From Sphingomonas aerophila (GTDB lineage: Bacteria; Pseudomonadota; Alphaproteobacteria; Sphingomonadales; Sphingomonadaceae): a stretch of 64,000 bases of DNA. Location: NCBI RefSeq assembly GCF_014199305.1, contig NZ_JACIJK010000005.1, forward strand, positions 186,001-250,000. The letters run 5' to 3'. The notes under the pieces are model-generated. The model did no database searches. It was not told where the DNA came from and saw only the letters and a list, made by a program, of their open reading frames with translations. Made by a program: the position numbers and the translations under genes. Shown piece after piece: positions 1 to 8,387 of this stretch (positions are counted from its first letter, which is position 1; each line of letters opens with the position of its first letter).

Positions 1-2284
1 TGATCGCACTGTCCCGGCCGAGGTACCATTCGACGGCAACGTCATAGTTCTTCGAGTGTGTAGGCCGCAGCGTGGCCGTACCGGCCGTGCCGCTGCCGTA
101 TCCGACGTTTGTCAGGTCGCCCACCAGCGCGAAGTTGGGGTTGATGTCGCCAAAAGCGGGCCGACGTAGCGTTTCGCCATAGTTGGCCCGTACCCGCAGA
201 TTGTCCGTGATGTCGTATCGAACTGTCGCGCTCGGCAGGAGCCGCTGCGATCCGGGCGAGGAGGACGTCCGGGCGCTGTTGTTGTACCGATCGAAGAAGT
301 TCGCATCCGTGTCCACGGTCACATACCGGAACCCAGCCTGCAGCTTCAGCGGGCGTCCCAGTATCGAGACCTGCGCATCAGCCTGAAGGTATGCGGCGAG
401 GGTGATCTCGTCCACGTCGAACGTCCTCACCAGCGAAAACTGGTCCGAGGTCTGAAGCGTCGGAGTCACGCGCTGGTAGAGCCCGCGAACGAGGTCCGCG
501 TTCCGGTTCAGCCAGTAGCCGTTCGCAAGCACCCAGCTGGTGGGCACGTCGGCCCGCCCCTTGAAAAAGTCACTGTTGGTGAAGGTCGCCCCTTCGGGAA
601 GGCTCGATAGAGGCACACCGAGGATACCTGCGTCCTGCGAACGCACGAAAGATGATGCCTTGCGATCGTCGAAGCGGAACCCGCCCTTGATCTGGCGGAG
701 AAAGCCATCATCCCAAGTATAATTGCCATCCAGCGTCAGGCTGATCGCGCTGCCTTTGTTGCGATTGGCATTGTCGTACAGTTGCGCGACGTTCCAGACA
801 GACGGATCGGCCAGCGCCGCGTCGTCATCGAAATGGTAGGACGGTACGCCGCCACCGGCGTTGAAGTCCACGTTGATCGACGGCGCGACCCGTTCCGTCC
901 GCGCCGCGATGAACGAAGTCTTGTTGGTGCTTGTCTGATAGGCAGCGTCGGCAACGATGGCACCGCGGTCACCGAGGTCCCACTTCCCGTTCAGAGCGTA
1001 GACGAAGCTGTCGGTCTTGTTGGTCGAGAAATCGCCACTGTTGAACCCATAGACCTGGTTGGCGACACGGGACTTCACGATGTTCGTGCCCTCGTACAGC
1101 GTCGGCTCCTGGGGGTTCGCCCAGAAATCGACAAAGCTGAACTGGAGGCTGTTGAACGTCGTACCACGGAACCCGGCGTAGAACGCCTCGGCGGTGTACA
1201 CTGAACTGGCATTGGGCGCCCACTGAACCGCGATATTCGCCGACGGCCGCTCGCGCTTGCCGTACAGGTCCGAGCTGAAGGCTGCGTCGCGGGACAGGTA
1301 ATAGGGCGTGGCGACGCCGTTGACGAGCAGGGTTGAACCGGCCGCCGTGGGGAGACCGCGGTCCAAGCCCACGTCCCATTCGCCCAAGCCCGGCGCCCGT
1401 GCGAACTGGCCGGTGATCGGGTCGCGAGCTGCCGGGAATATGCGCTGGAACCGATCAAGCCCGGTGCCCGTGGCGGGGGAGAGCGTCGCGAATGGCACGA
1501 ACGCCCCGGCTGTCGTGGACATCGTGCGGTACTTTGCCCGGGTATAGCTCGCGTTCAGCAGGACGCCGACATCGCCGATGCCGGTTGTCCAACGATTGCT
1601 GATTAACATGGCGCCGTTCGGATTTATCTTATCGGCTTCCTGATCGTAAATGCCGCGGGCGAGGCCCGAGATAGCAAATCCCTTGAAGTCGAACGGACGG
1701 CGGGTAACCACATCTACCTGGCCGGCAAGACCGGTCTCGATCTGGTCGGCCGCACGCGTCTTGAACACGTCCACCCGCTTCACGAGGTTTGCGGAGATGT
1801 CCTGCAGCGCGAAGGTCTGGCCCGCGGCGGTGAAGATGTTGCGCCCATTAAGAGTAGTCAGTGCATCGGGAAGCCCGCGGATCTGGATACCGGCCGCCTC
1901 ACCATTGCCGCGATCGGTGACCTGAACGCCCGTGATGCGCTGCAACGCCTCAACGACGTTGTTGTCCGGCAACTTGCCGACGTCCTCGGCCACGACGGAG
2001 TCAACGATCTGGGTCGACTCGCGACGACGGTTAAGCGCGCCCACGATGGAGGCCCGCACGCCCGTGACGACGACGTCGGAGTCCTCTCCCGTCTGGCCGG
2101 CCGATCCGGGTGCATCAGGGGCGCCCGATACACTGGAAGTGGTCCCACCCGTCGTCGTGCCGGACTGAGTGCCGGGCGTTCCAGCCTGGCCCGGCTGCTC
2201 CGTCGTTTGCTGCGCGAACGCAGGAAAGCTAACCAGCAACGCTGCCGTCGATACGGAGGTCAGAATGGTGGATTTCTGGGCCAT
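1..2284 (-). CDS. TonB-dependent receptor, Xanthomonas/Caulobacter type (C-terminus outside window)
   Basis: Outer-membrane receptor for energised uptake of a large substrate, here probably an arabino-oligosaccharide. The reading frame is open from the ATG at 2284 to the left edge, giving about 760 residues without the final barrel strands. A signal peptide (MAQKSTILTSVSTAALL, then AFAQ) is followed by a Gly/Thr/Ser-rich linker, a TonB-box-like SDVVVTG segment and a plug domain with the family signature VVAEDVGKLPD and a QIRGLPDALTTLNGR stretch. An AAAGGGAGAG ribosome-binding site precedes the ATG, and a small hairpin (ACGAG/CTCGT, 2304-2317) lies in the leader. It follows the GH51 and GH43 genes on the same strand after a 145-base gap, so it probably belongs to the same transcription unit. 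The substrate is inferred from neighbours only. Confidence 0.93.
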   Translation of the reverse strand, partial: MAQKSTILTSVSTAALLVSFPAFAQQTTEQPGQAGTPGTQSGTTTGGTTSSVSGAPDAPGSAGQTGEDSDVVVTGVRASIVGALNRRRESTQIVDSVVAEDVGKLPDNNVVEALQRITGVQVTDRGNGEAAGIQIRGLPDALTTLNGRNIFTAAGQTFALQDISANLVKRVDVFKTRAADQIETGLAGQVDVVTRRPFDFKGFAISGLARGIYDQEADKINPNGAMLISNRWTTGIGDVGVLLNASYTRAKYRTMSTTAGAFVPFATLSPATGTGLDRFQRIFPAARDPITGQFARAPGLGEWDVGLDRGLPTAAGSTLLVNGVATPYYLSRDAAFSSDLYGKRERPSANIAVQWAPNASSVYTAEAFYAGFRGTTFNSLQFSFVDFWANPQEPTLYEGTNIVKSRVANQVYGFNSGDFSTNKTDSFVYALNGKWDLGDRGAIVADAAYQTSTNKTSFIAARTERVAPSINVDFNAGGGVPSYHFDDDAALADPSVWNVAQLYDNANRNKGSAISLTLDGNYTWDDGFLRQIKGGFRFDDRKASSFVRSQDAGILGVPLSSLPEGATFTNSDFFKGRADVPTSWVLANGYWLNRNADLVRGLYQRVTPTLQTSDQFSLVRTFDVDEITLAAYLQADAQVSILGRPLKLQAGFRYVTVDTDANFFDRYNNSARTSSSPGSQRLLPSATVRYDITDNLRVRANYGETLRRPAFGDINPNFALVGDLTNVGYGSGTAGTATLRPTHSKNYDVAVEWYLGRDSAI

Positions 2285-2429
2285 GACACACTCTCCCTTT
2301 GCAACGAGCGGACTCGTGCCCGCGCCTTTACTCAGACATATTCTGCGCACTGCTGCTTTTGCTGAAATCGCCCTTGTTGCTTCTTAAGCTTCCGAAATCC
2401 TGTTCCATCGTAACTACTTCAGGGGTCCC

Positions 2430-3470
2430 TCAGGCTGCCGGCATGGGCCCGTTCGCTACTGGCGGATCGAACAATGGTACGCCGTCCGGACCATATCGGA
2501 TCGGCTGTACCCGCGTGTGGCGGTTCGGGTCGAACAAAGGGTCGCCCTTGATCTTCTCGTAGTCCCGGGCGTGAAAGACCAGCAGATCGCGGCCGCGTTC
2601 GTCCACCGTGAAGCTGTTATGGCCAGGGCCGTAGATCCGATGCTCGATCGAAGTCTTCATCACGGGCACCGGTGACTTGCTCCAGCTTGCAGGATCCATG
2701 ATGTCAGCGTCATCGCGCGCAGTAAGCATCCCCATGCAGTAACGCGCGTCCGTGGCACTGGCCGAGTAGGTCAGGAAAAGCCGGCCATGTCGGGCGAGCA
2801 GCGCGGGCGCTTCGTTCACCTTGAAGCCCTGCACCTCCCACGGCAGCTCGGGCACGGACAAGCGAGCAGGGCGTGCAGCCAGGGTCAGCGGCGTTGCCAA
2901 CGGCGCCAGGTACAGGTTCGAATTGGTGTCGATCCCCTCCTCTCGCTGTGCCCAGGCCAGGTACCGCTGCCCCCGATGGACAAAGCTGGTCGAATCGAGG
3001 TTGAAGCTATCCCAGGGGGTCTGAAGCTGCCCCAGGACCGACCATGATCCTGTCATCGGGTCCGCGCCGTCACAGGCGACGGCATGCGTCCGGATACGGA
3101 ACACATCCTCGCCGCCGCCGCTGGGTCCGGCGGCGAAATACATGATCCAGCGTCCGCCGATCCAGTGCATCTCCGGCGCCCAGATAAAGCCAGACAAGGG
3201 GCCGCTCGCCACATGCCGCCACAGCACCCGTTCGGGCGCGGTCGCCAGTCCCGCGACCGTCCGCGACCGACGCAGCACCAGCCGGTCGTACTCGGGCACG
3301 GAGCCAGTCATATAGTACCAGCCGTCCTCGTGCCGGAACACCTGCGCGTCCGCCCTCTCCCGAACCAGCGGGTTCGTGACACGTGGCGCCTTTGCCGTCC
3401 GCGCGAGCGATGGGACGGCGGCGGCCGTGGCGGCGCCGGCGAGGAAGAGACGTCGGGATATCGTCATCAT
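2430..3470 (-). CDS. GH43 family glycoside hydrolase, probable exo-alpha-arabinofuranosidase, Tat-exported
   Basis: Five-bladed-propeller inverting hydrolase of GH43, 346 residues, likely releasing arabinose from alpha-1,5-arabino-oligosaccharides. The N-terminus has a twin-arginine signal (SRRLFLAGAATAAA). The expected catalytic triad is visible: base Asp41 in ADAQVF, the pKa-tuning Asp159 in NLDSTS and the acid Glu220 in NEAPALL. A GPGHNSF motif (His284) typical of the family lies further on, and WAPEMHW sits around residue 97. The gene starts 7 bases after the GH51 stop, with the GAGGA of that junction acting as ribosome-binding site, so the two are cotranscribed. A second ATG directly follows the first. 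The fold and class are clear. The exact linkage specificity is inferred from GH51 next door; xylosidase activity cannot be excluded. Confidence 0.9.
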   Translation of the reverse strand: MMTISRRLFLAGAATAAAVPSLARTAKAPRVTNPLVRERADAQVFRHEDGWYYMTGSVPEYDRLVLRRSRTVAGLATAPERVLWRHVASGPLSGFIWAPEMHWIGGRWIMYFAAGPSGGGEDVFRIRTHAVACDGADPMTGSWSVLGQLQTPWDSFNLDSTSFVHRGQRYLAWAQREEGIDTNSNLYLAPLATPLTLAARPARLSVPELPWEVQGFKVNEAPALLARHGRLFLTYSASATDARYCMGMLTARDDADIMDPASWSKSPVPVMKTSIEHRIYGPGHNSFTVDERGRDLLVFHARDYEKIKGDPLFDPNRHTRVQPIRYGPDGVPLFDPPVANGPMPAA

Positions 3471-3477
3471 GGCGTCC

Positions 3478-5055
3478 TCATTTCAGGTCCAGCACGACCA
3501 CCGACTTCGGCGGCAGCGTCACCGTCAACGTGCCGTTCGAGAGCGCTGCCCCGGTGAAGGGCGCCGGCGCCACCGTGTTCGGGGCATCGAAGGCGTTCGC
3601 GGAGTTGATCGCCGGTGCGGTCAGCACCTGACCTGTCACTGCCGTCGCCTGCACCCCAGCCAGCCTCGTGGTGACGGTCATCGGCCGGTTCGGGTCCGCG
3701 TTGGTCAGTCCGACATGGACTGCGCCGGCCTTGTCGCGCACCGCACTGGCGCTGACCGCCGGCACCACCCACTGATCCTTGCCGTACCAGGGCGATCGCA
3801 GCTCCACGGGCAAGACCGTCGCGTCCTGCCACGGCTTGTAGAGGTGGAACACGTGATATGTGGGCGTACGCACCATGCGCGGCCCGTCGGTGAGGATCAT
3901 CGCCTGGAGCACGTTCACCATCTGCGCAATCGCGCTCACCTTCACCCGATCGGCGTGGCTCGCGAAGATGTTGAGATTGATCGCCGCCACCAACGCGTCG
4001 CGGAGCGTGTTTCCTTGCCGCAGGAACCCCGGATTGGTGCCAGGATCGCCCGCATACCATGTTCCCCACTCGTCCACGGCCAGGAAGATGCGCTTCTTGG
4101 GATCGTACTTGTCCATCGCGGCGGCATGCTTCGTGATCAGCTCGTTCATGCGCCACGTTCCTGCAAGCGTCTCGGCCCACCCGGTCTCGTCGAAACGATT
4201 AGAGTCGGCGCGCGGAGGCCAACCACCTGGCACCGTGTAGTAGTGGAGCGAGACGCCATCGATCTGGCCTGAGGCTTCCCGCATCATGGTTTCGGTCCAG
4301 CGGTAATCATCGTTGTTCGCACCCGACGCGATTTTCAGGATGCGCACGCCGCTCGGTGCCTTGACGAATGTGGCGTAACGCCGCGTGACGTCGGCGGCGT
4401 AATCGGGCCGCATGTTCCCGCCGCAACCCCAGAGCTCGTTTCCGATGCCGAACATCGCGAGCTTCCACGGGGCCTTATGACCGTTCCGGGCGCGCTCCTC
4501 CGCCAGGCTGCCGGCCGGCGCCGTCATGTATTCGACCCACTCGGCCATCTCTTGCGGGCTACCAGCGCCGACATTCCCTGAAACGTAGGCCTCTGCGCCG
4601 ATCTGCTCGGTCACGTCCATGAATTCGTGCGTTCCAACAGCGTTCGGCTCGGTCACGCCGCCCCAGTTGGTGTTGACCTTGATGGGTCGCTTGTTCCTCG
4701 GCCCGATGCCTTCGCGCCAATGATATTCGTCAGCGAAGCATCCCCCCGGCCAGCGGATCAGGGGCACGCCCAAATCACGCAGCGCCGCGACTACATCGTT
4801 CCTGAAGCCACGGGTGTTCGGAATGCGCCGGTCATTCCCGACCCAAAGCCCGCCATAGATGCCGTTGCCAAGATGCTCGGCGAACTGGGTGAAGATCCGC
4901 CTGTCATAGGTCGGGCCCGGTGCGTCGGCCCGCACGGTGGCGGTTGCGGTCCCCTGCGGCGGCGATGCCACCGGCACCGCGCCCGTCTGGCCAGCCGCCG
5001 GTGACACTGCCGCCAGCAGCATGGCGCTCGCAAGCGCATGAAATTTCGCCCTCAT
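3478..5055 (-). CDS. GH51 alpha-L-arabinofuranosidase, secreted
   Basis: Retaining alpha-L-arabinofuranosidase of 525 residues that cleaves terminal arabinofuranose from arabinan, arabinoxylan or arabinogalactan fragments. A Sec signal peptide (MRAKFHALASAMLLAAVSPAAG) suggests periplasmic location. The acid/base Glu207 is in GIGNELWG and the nucleophile Glu329 in LAVDEWGTWY, both typical of GH51; RWPGGCFADEYHW near residue 101 is another family block. The C-terminal beta-sandwich is complete and ends VVVLDLK. It is the first gene of the minus-strand hydrolase/receptor unit and is divergent from the GntR regulator at 5177. Its leader contains a TATAAT box (5101-5106). Length matches the family. 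Confidence 0.96.
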   Translation of the reverse strand: MRAKFHALASAMLLAAVSPAAGQTGAVPVASPPQGTATATVRADAPGPTYDRRIFTQFAEHLGNGIYGGLWVGNDRRIPNTRGFRNDVVAALRDLGVPLIRWPGGCFADEYHWREGIGPRNKRPIKVNTNWGGVTEPNAVGTHEFMDVTEQIGAEAYVSGNVGAGSPQEMAEWVEYMTAPAGSLAEERARNGHKAPWKLAMFGIGNELWGCGGNMRPDYAADVTRRYATFVKAPSGVRILKIASGANNDDYRWTETMMREASGQIDGVSLHYYTVPGGWPPRADSNRFDETGWAETLAGTWRMNELITKHAAAMDKYDPKKRIFLAVDEWGTWYAGDPGTNPGFLRQGNTLRDALVAAINLNIFASHADRVKVSAIAQMVNVLQAMILTDGPRMVRTPTYHVFHLYKPWQDATVLPVELRSPWYGKDQWVVPAVSASAVRDKAGAVHVGLTNADPNRPMTVTTRLAGVQATAVTGQVLTAPAINSANAFDAPNTVAPAPFTGAALSNGTLTVTLPPKSVVVLDLK

Positions 5056-5090
5056 CTTGCTCTCCCCGGCACGCGGGTACTAAGCCCGTC

Positions 5091-5127
5091 TATTAGTATT
5101 ATTATAAGAGGAATCGGTCCTGCGCAA
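5091..5127 (-). promoter_or_regulatory. putative promoter of the GH51-GH43-receptor unit
   Basis: The 121-base gap between the divergent GH51 and GntR genes contains the only AT-rich stretch nearby. Read on the minus strand it gives a consensus TATAAT at 5106-5101, and TTGCGC at 5127-5122 could serve as a -35 box, although the 15-base spacer is short. The adjacent AT-rich TATTAGTATTATTATA stretch could also be where the neighbouring regulator binds. This is inference from position. Confidence 0.4.
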
Positions 5128-5176
5128 TCCATCATCTCTTCGCCTCCCTCCGGCTGGCTCGGGCGCAGGTAAAGGC

Positions 5177-5953
5177 ATGCTGGGGACGAACATCGCTAGG
5201 CGAGGCAGTACAGCGGAGGTTTCGGACGATCTCCCGGGGCTTATCCGCAACCCGCGCAACACCGGGCGCCGGCTCCGCGGCTCAATCATCCACAAGCTGG
5301 GCACCGCGATATTGTCGGGCCAGTACGCGCCCGGTGAAATCCTGCCCAACGAGCTTGCGCTTTCGGACAGCCTGGACGTGTCCCGCAGCGCGCTTCGCGA
5401 GGCGCTCCGCATCCTGGCCGGGAAGGGTCTGGTGGCGAGCCGACCAAAGGCAGGGACGCAGGTCAGCCCGCGTGAGCGCTGGAACCTGCTTGATCCCGAG
5501 GTGCTCACCTGGGCGTTCGACAGTGGGCCCGATATGTCGCTCGTGCGCGCTTTGTTTGAACTACGGGCCATTGTGGAGCCTGCCGCCGCGGGGCTCGCAG
5601 CTACGCGCCGTGCTCCTGCCGACCTCAAGGCCATGAAGACCGCGCTGGCCGCGATGCGTCAAATGACGCCTGGACCGGACGCCGGAAGCACTGCCGAACG
5701 CGACTTTCACGGGGCAGTGCTACGGGCGACCCGCAACGAGGCATTGATCGTGCTCGAAGCGGGGATCGGCGCAGTCGTGAACTGGACGACCAGACATGGT
5801 CAGGCAGCCCGCGCCTTGCCGCGCAATCCGCTGCCCGATCTCACCCGCGTCTTCGATGCAATCGTCGCAAGGGACGCACCAGCCGCTGCGGAGGCCATGC
5901 ACTCCCTGGTTCAGACTGCGCAGGAGGACGCCCGCCGCGCCCTGGAAGTCTGA
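5177..5953 (+). CDS. FadR-subfamily GntR transcriptional regulator (HTH + FCD)
   Basis: Transcription factor of 258 residues with an N-terminal winged helix (about 33-100, with ILPNELALSDSLDVSRSALREAL and GLVASRPKAGTQV) and a C-terminal all-helical FCD ligand domain (about 118-250, with LFELRAIVEPAAAGLAA and AERDFHGAVL). The motif ERWNLLDPEVL between the domains is characteristic of sugar-acid and sugar-responsive members. The gene is divergent from GH51 and presumably controls the arabinan locus, with an arabinose-derived molecule as ligand; neither is shown by the sequence. A decayed relative lies at 6531-7050. The first ATG is used, although the first 30 residues are not conserved in the family and a later start is possible. 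Confidence 0.92.
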   Translation: MLGTNIARRGSTAEVSDDLPGLIRNPRNTGRRLRGSIIHKLGTAILSGQYAPGEILPNELALSDSLDVSRSALREALRILAGKGLVASRPKAGTQVSPRERWNLLDPEVLTWAFDSGPDMSLVRALFELRAIVEPAAAGLAATRRAPADLKAMKTALAAMRQMTPGPDAGSTAERDFHGAVLRATRNEALIVLEAGIGAVVNWTTRHGQAARALPRNPLPDLTRVFDAIVARDAPAAAEAMHSLVQTAQEDARRALEV

Positions 5954-6178
5954 CGCCAGACGACCGCGATCGAGGGCTCCGGAGCCGGCAAGCCGAAGGC
6001 GGTGGCGCGCCGCCCCGGATCCCCGGTCCCATGCTCCGCACTGTCGCCAGCTTATCGCGAGCGCTCGCCAGATCGCGGTGCCCGACCCGAACAGCGGATG
6101 GGTTCCCGCCCAAAATGCCCCCGGTGCGACGCTGCCATTCAGATGGCCCGCAGCGAGCTTGGCGGCGAGGCTGGTGGC
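5954..6178. other. non-coding stretch downstream of the GntR gene
   Basis: This gap between the intact GntR gene and the transporter remnant has no open frame with codon use or motifs that I recognise on either strand. It probably holds unrecognisable remains of the rest of the transporter or simple spacer. I see no clear terminator. Confidence 0.4.
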
Positions 6179-6451
6179 TCAACCCATCGCGGGCAGCTTG
6201 AAGCGCTCGATCAGCTTCGCCGACGGGATCGAGGCAAAGAAATAGGCGATGAATCTAACGCTTTCGATCGGCGACGCCTGGAAGTAACTGAGCTCGAACA
6301 CGCTGCGCAGATGGGGCAGCAACCTGCCATTGATGACGGTGATGAAGCCCCGCATGAAGAACAGGCTTGCGAGCAACGTCAGCGCCGATCGGTAGTTCGT
6401 CCCGGCACCGACAGCGCCGCTGGCTGGGCGCGTTGAGCCAACGGCTGGCAT
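6179..6451 (-). pseudogene. truncated FucP-type sugar MFS transporter (N-terminus only)
   Basis: A 90-codon frame starts at ATG 6451 behind a GAGAGGAAG ribosome-binding site. It encodes the first two transmembrane segments of a fucose/glucose/galactose permease: SALTLLASLFFMRGFITVIN, LLPHLRSVFELSYFQAS and AYFFASIPSAKLIERF. These line up with the well-known family N-terminus (LTSLFFMWGFITxLND, PHLKxxFxLxYxQA, AYFxxSxPAGxL). It stops after LPAMG, about 330 residues short of a full transporter, and I could not find the remainder in any frame of 5954-6178. Family-typical residues are already replaced (Trp to Arg, Asp to Gly), so this is a remnant. It sits just downstream of the GntR remnant on the same strand. 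Confidence 0.75.
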
Positions 6452-6530
6452 GTACTTCCTCTCTGACGGCGTCGGCAGATGCTGCAATCGCCTCGGCTTT
6501 TGTAGGAGTATCGGTTGGTGTAAGTGCCCG

Positions 6531-7050
6531 TCAACGTTCCGCGTGCAGGGCTCGCCGGATACTCGCAACCAGCCCGGCTTCGGCTCCGCGCGCGTCGATC
6601 CGCTGCATGCTCACCCGCGCCAGAAGCGTTTCGGTTTACCGCCGGGGTTAGCGTAGCGTCATCTCTACCGCGCTGCGAAACTGCTCAAAGAGCAGGTTGC
6701 TCGACGCGAGCAAGATTGCGAAGTGGAAGGCAATACCTGCCTCGAGTTCCCCACCCAATCCTACTGGTCAACCCGCATGCGTTGCAGGGCTACGACTATC
6801 ATATCGTCGGCTGTCCGAGTGGCACCGGCCAAGGCAATTGCTTGCAGTTCCATCAGATGCGCAGCTCGTCAAACCGACGGAGTAGTGTCAGTGAACGTCG
6901 CTGCTCCAGCATCCAGCGCAGCACGTCCGTCGAACAGGTTCCAAGCAGCTTCAGCTCGGACAAAGGTGCCGTGCCTGCGCGGGTAGTATAGCAAGCCGAG
7001 CCACAGCGGCCTTGTCGGATTGCAAGACAATCGCGTTATGGCCACTGTCG
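6531..7050 (-). pseudogene. decayed FCD-type GntR regulator, multiple frameshifts
   Basis: Reading the minus strand and switching frames gives, in the right order, pieces of a FadR-type regulator. They are GTFVRAEAAWNLFD, then DVLRWMLEQ and FDELRI, then LMELQAIALAGATRTADDM, then GIAFHFAILLASSNLLFEQF followed by SAVEMTLR and a stop at 6648. A possible C-terminal helix, GAEAGLVASIRRALHAE, ends at 6531. These match the intact regulator at 5177 motif by motif (WNLLDPEVLTW, LFELRAIVEPAAAGLA, DFHGAVLRATRNEAL). A weak trace of the winged helix may reach about 7050, inside what would otherwise be the 5' end of the plus-strand GH43 gene. At least three frameshifts and several stops rule out function. 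Confidence 0.7.
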
Positions 7051-7134
7051 TGGATGAACGTTCACACGGCAGCTTCGATCGGTGGTGCTTATGGCAGTCT
7101 ATGTAAGCTACTGGCGCATTGCGGGGCGGGGCTG

Positions 7135-8148
7135 GTGAGGCCGCTTCTCACAGCTCTAGCGTTAGCCGGCGCAATCATGCCGGGGCCCCTAACGGCGCAG
7201 AAGATCAGGGCGACCTTGATCAATCCACTGCTGCCTTCCGGTCCTGACCCGTTCATCCTTGCCGAGGGTGGCTGGTTTTACTTCACGGCCACGCGCGGAG
7301 ATCGACTGACCCTTCGTCGCACACGCGATCTGGCGCGCCTCCCCGAGGCAGAAGAGGTCGTTATCTGGCGACCAGCCACGGCCGGTGATCATTCCATCTC
7401 AATCTGGGCACCGGAACTGCACCGATTTGGTGGCCGCTGGTACCTTTACTACACTGCAGCCGCAGCGGGTCAGGACGACGATGCCCATCGTGGCGTATTT
7501 GTGCTGGAGAACGCCGGACGCGATCCGCTGAAGGGCCAGTGGACAGACCGGGGCCGTGTTCCGACCGTGCTACCCGGGATCGACGGCACCGCTTTCGAAG
7601 CGCGAGGGCGGCTCTGGTTTGCTTATTCAGCCTATGACGGGCCCGATAGCGTCCTGATGCTGGCACCTATGTTAAACCCCTGGACGCTTGCCGCCCCCGC
7701 CGTGACGATCGCGCGGCCAGACCTTGCCTGGGAGCGTCAGGGCGGCCGCCAAATCCTGGAAGGACCCGCGTTCCTGCCGGGCCCCAATGGCGACCTCTTT
7801 CTTGCCTATTCGGCGAGCGCATGCTGGTCGGACGACTACGCGCTCGGCCTGCTCCGGTTACGCCCCAGGGCCGACCCGATGGTTTCCACGAACTGGACAA
7901 AGGCGCCCCGCCCCGTGCTCGCGAAAGCGCCGACCCAAAACGTATACGCGCCAGGGCACAACGCGTTCTTCACGGCGCGGAAAGGCAAGGAGAGCTGGAT
8001 CGTCTATCACGCCAACCAGGGCGCCGGTGCTGGGTGCAAGGCGACCCGTTCCCCGCGCGTGCAACGGATGCGCTGGGCCCGCGAGGGCACGCCGATCTTT
8101 CCGGTGCCCGCGCGGGCGGGACAACGGGTCGACGCGCCCGTCCCATAG
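7135..8148 (+). CDS. GH43 family glycoside hydrolase, secreted
   Basis: Second GH43 enzyme of the locus, 337 residues from the chosen GTG. The catalytic residues are Asp38 in GPDPF, Asp150 in GIDGTAF and Glu209 in ILEGPAF. WAPELHRFGGRWYLYY and APGHNAFF are further GH43 blocks, and the ending resembles exo-arabinanases and arabinofuranosidases. The frame stays open upstream to about 7012, but GTG 7135 directly gives a good signal peptide (RPLLTALALAGAIM, cut after LTA), and the upstream part overlaps the decayed regulator on the other strand. ATG 7051 is the alternative. It probably forms a unit with the receptor at 8388. It is related to, but clearly diverged from, the enzyme at 2430. Confidence 0.88.
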   Translation: MRPLLTALALAGAIMPGPLTAQKIRATLINPLLPSGPDPFILAEGGWFYFTATRGDRLTLRRTRDLARLPEAEEVVIWRPATAGDHSISIWAPELHRFGGRWYLYYTAAAAGQDDDAHRGVFVLENAGRDPLKGQWTDRGRVPTVLPGIDGTAFEARGRLWFAYSAYDGPDSVLMLAPMLNPWTLAAPAVTIARPDLAWERQGGRQILEGPAFLPGPNGDLFLAYSASACWSDDYALGLLRLRPRADPMVSTNWTKAPRPVLAKAPTQNVYAPGHNAFFTARKGKESWIVYHANQGAGAGCKATRSPRVQRMRWAREGTPIFPVPARAGQRVDAPVP

Positions 8149-8282
8149 GTCAGGTCCGCTTCCCAGCGCTATTGTGGTGTCCAGACGGAGCCGGGCCAGC
8201 GCGGCTTGACCGGTTCTGTCGCTCGAAGCCCGCGTCCTTCCCTCGGCAGATCTGCGGGGTAGCAAAGCCCACCAAAGGCATC

Positions 8283-8297
8283 TATCATTTATATCAT
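8283..8297. promoter_or_regulatory. AT-rich box with TATCAT direct repeat upstream of the TonB receptor
   Basis: The sequence TATCAT-TTA-TATCAT stands out in a GC-rich gap about 90 bases before the receptor start. It could be a promoter element or part of a regulator site. Its likeness to the AT-rich box at 5091-5106 is weak, so joint regulation is only a guess. Confidence 0.3.
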
Positions 8298-8387
8298 ACA
8301 AATCCCTTGGGGCCGTTCGGGCGTCAGGTATTGTAGGAGTAGCAGCCCGACGTTGAATTCAGCGGGGGCGGAGAAAAGGGGGAGAGG

